DNA of 5,617 bases, taken from contig PLSZ01000129.1 of NCBI GenBank assembly GCA_003164305.1, forward strand, positions 1,661-7,277, written 5' to 3'. Within the stretch, counting starts at the first letter, position 1, and every line of letters begins with the position of its first letter. The translations under genes were made by a program, and so were the position numbers. This stretch comes from Acetobacteraceae bacterium (GTDB taxonomy: Bacteria; Pseudomonadota; Alphaproteobacteria; Acetobacterales; Acetobacteraceae). Below the pieces are notes generated by a model. It saw only the letters and a list, made by a program, of their open reading frames with translations. It was not told the origin of the DNA and did no database searches. Shown here piece after piece: positions 5,216 through 5,617 of the stretch.

Positions 5216-5617
5216 CATTCCAGCTCGGCCAAAAGTCTGAGCACGGATGCGATTTGCCGGTCCAGCCCGTAACGGTCGCGCACCCAGTCCCGATACAGTC
5301 CTGGGCGGGCGGAGCGGATCAGCGCGACGGCGTCGTCGGTGCCGGCGAACAGGCATTCCTCGGGCCACAGACGATCCGCGCCGGGAAAATCATGCACGAC
5401 GGGGAACGCGCCGACCGCCATCGCCTCGCCAATGTTCATACCGAAGCTTTCATACATGGACGTCGAGAGCAGCACGCCTTTGTTCGCATACCAGGTGGGC
5501 ATGTCCTCGATCACGCCGTCGAACCGCACGACCCCGCCCAATCCGAGCGAGGCCATGAAGCGCTTCACATAGCGCGCGGTGCGGAGGTCCGTGAAGGCAC
5601 CGGCGACATGCACGACG
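5215..5617 (-). CDS. GT4-like (GT-B fold) glycosyltransferase, C-terminal part (5' end outside window)
   Basis: The visible 133 residues are the C-terminal nucleotide-sugar-binding half of a GT-B enzyme, probably CAZy family GT4 ('glycosyl transferases group 1'). Numbering from the Met at 5613, the HVAG strand (2-5), FDGVIEDMPTWYAN (31-44) and the E-x7-E signature ESFGMNIGE (55-63) are present, followed by EAMAVGAFPVV (63-73). The two glutamates normally contact the donor sugar-nucleotide. The frame is open to the right edge, so the acceptor-binding domain and start are missing; a full enzyme would have about 350-400 residues. The TGA at 5217-5215 shares its last base with the rlmH ATG, so the two are probably one transcript. 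Donor and acceptor are unknown; envelope or exopolysaccharide glycosylation is typical of the family. Confidence 0.85.
   Translation of the reverse strand, partial: VVHVAGAFTDLRTARYVKRFMASLGLGGVVRFDGVIEDMPTWYANKGVLLSTSMYESFGMNIGEAMAVGAFPVVHDFPGADRLWPEECLFAGTDDAVALIRSARPGLYRDWVRDRYGLDRQIASVLRLLAELE

Noticed and set aside
5219..5368. 50-residue N-terminal extension of RlmH
   Set aside because: Arg/Pro-rich shadow of the glycosyltransferase gene; RlmH proteins begin at the Met-Arg used here.
1..5617. Mobile elements, CRISPR arrays, tRNA or rRNA genes, riboswitches
   Set aside because: No transposase or integrase motifs, no regularly spaced short repeats, no cloverleaf or recognised leader; nearly all of the window is accounted for by protein genes.

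Overview
The window is GC-rich, densely packed chromosomal DNA. It looks like an alphaproteobacterium, most plausibly from the Rhodospirillales/Acetobacteraceae. That assignment is inferred from codon bias, the character of the RlmH and DUF6455 proteins, and the presence of the CoA-transferase/crotonase pair; there is no rRNA or other marker to settle it. No mobile element, tRNA, rRNA or CRISPR array was seen.

Layout. (1) Positions 3-1028 (+): C-terminal two thirds of a DHA2-type (14-TM) MFS drug/proton antiporter, cut by the left edge. (2) 1006-1458 (-): a DUF3237 protein whose 3' end overlaps the MFS gene by 23 bp. (3) 1459-1545: an 87-bp divergent control region with a ribosome binding site for each side and an AT-rich -10-like box. 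(4) 1546-4277 (+): a compact four-gene unit, made of a class III (CaiB/BaiF) CoA-transferase, a crotonase-fold enoyl-CoA hydratase (stop and start share one base), and two small tandem cupin proteins that are about two-thirds identical. Gaps within the unit are -1, 12 and 15 nt. (5) 4278-4367: a 90-bp gap with a perfect 10-bp inverted repeat that can be read either as a terminator hairpin without a U-tract or as an FNR-type operator. (6) 4368-4760 (+): a six-cysteine DUF6455 protein. (7) 4742-5215 (-): RlmH, the 23S rRNA pseudouridine-1915 N3-methyltransferase, overlapping the DUF6455 gene tail to tail by 19 bp. (8) 5215-5617 (-): C-terminal end of a GT4-type glycosyltransferase just upstream of rlmH, cut by the right edge.

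How the genes may work together. The CoA-transferase would load an organic acid onto CoA, and the hydratase, which keeps both catalytic glutamates, would hydrate or dehydrate the acyl-CoA. The two cupins are unassigned partners in the same transcript. The divergent DUF3237 gene and the MFS exporter beside it may belong to the same small-molecule module, but that is inference from position only. The substrate cannot be read from the sequence. The cupin pair within this operon is the best candidate for undescribed biology. The rlmH and glycosyltransferase part is housekeeping or cell-envelope material and appears unrelated.
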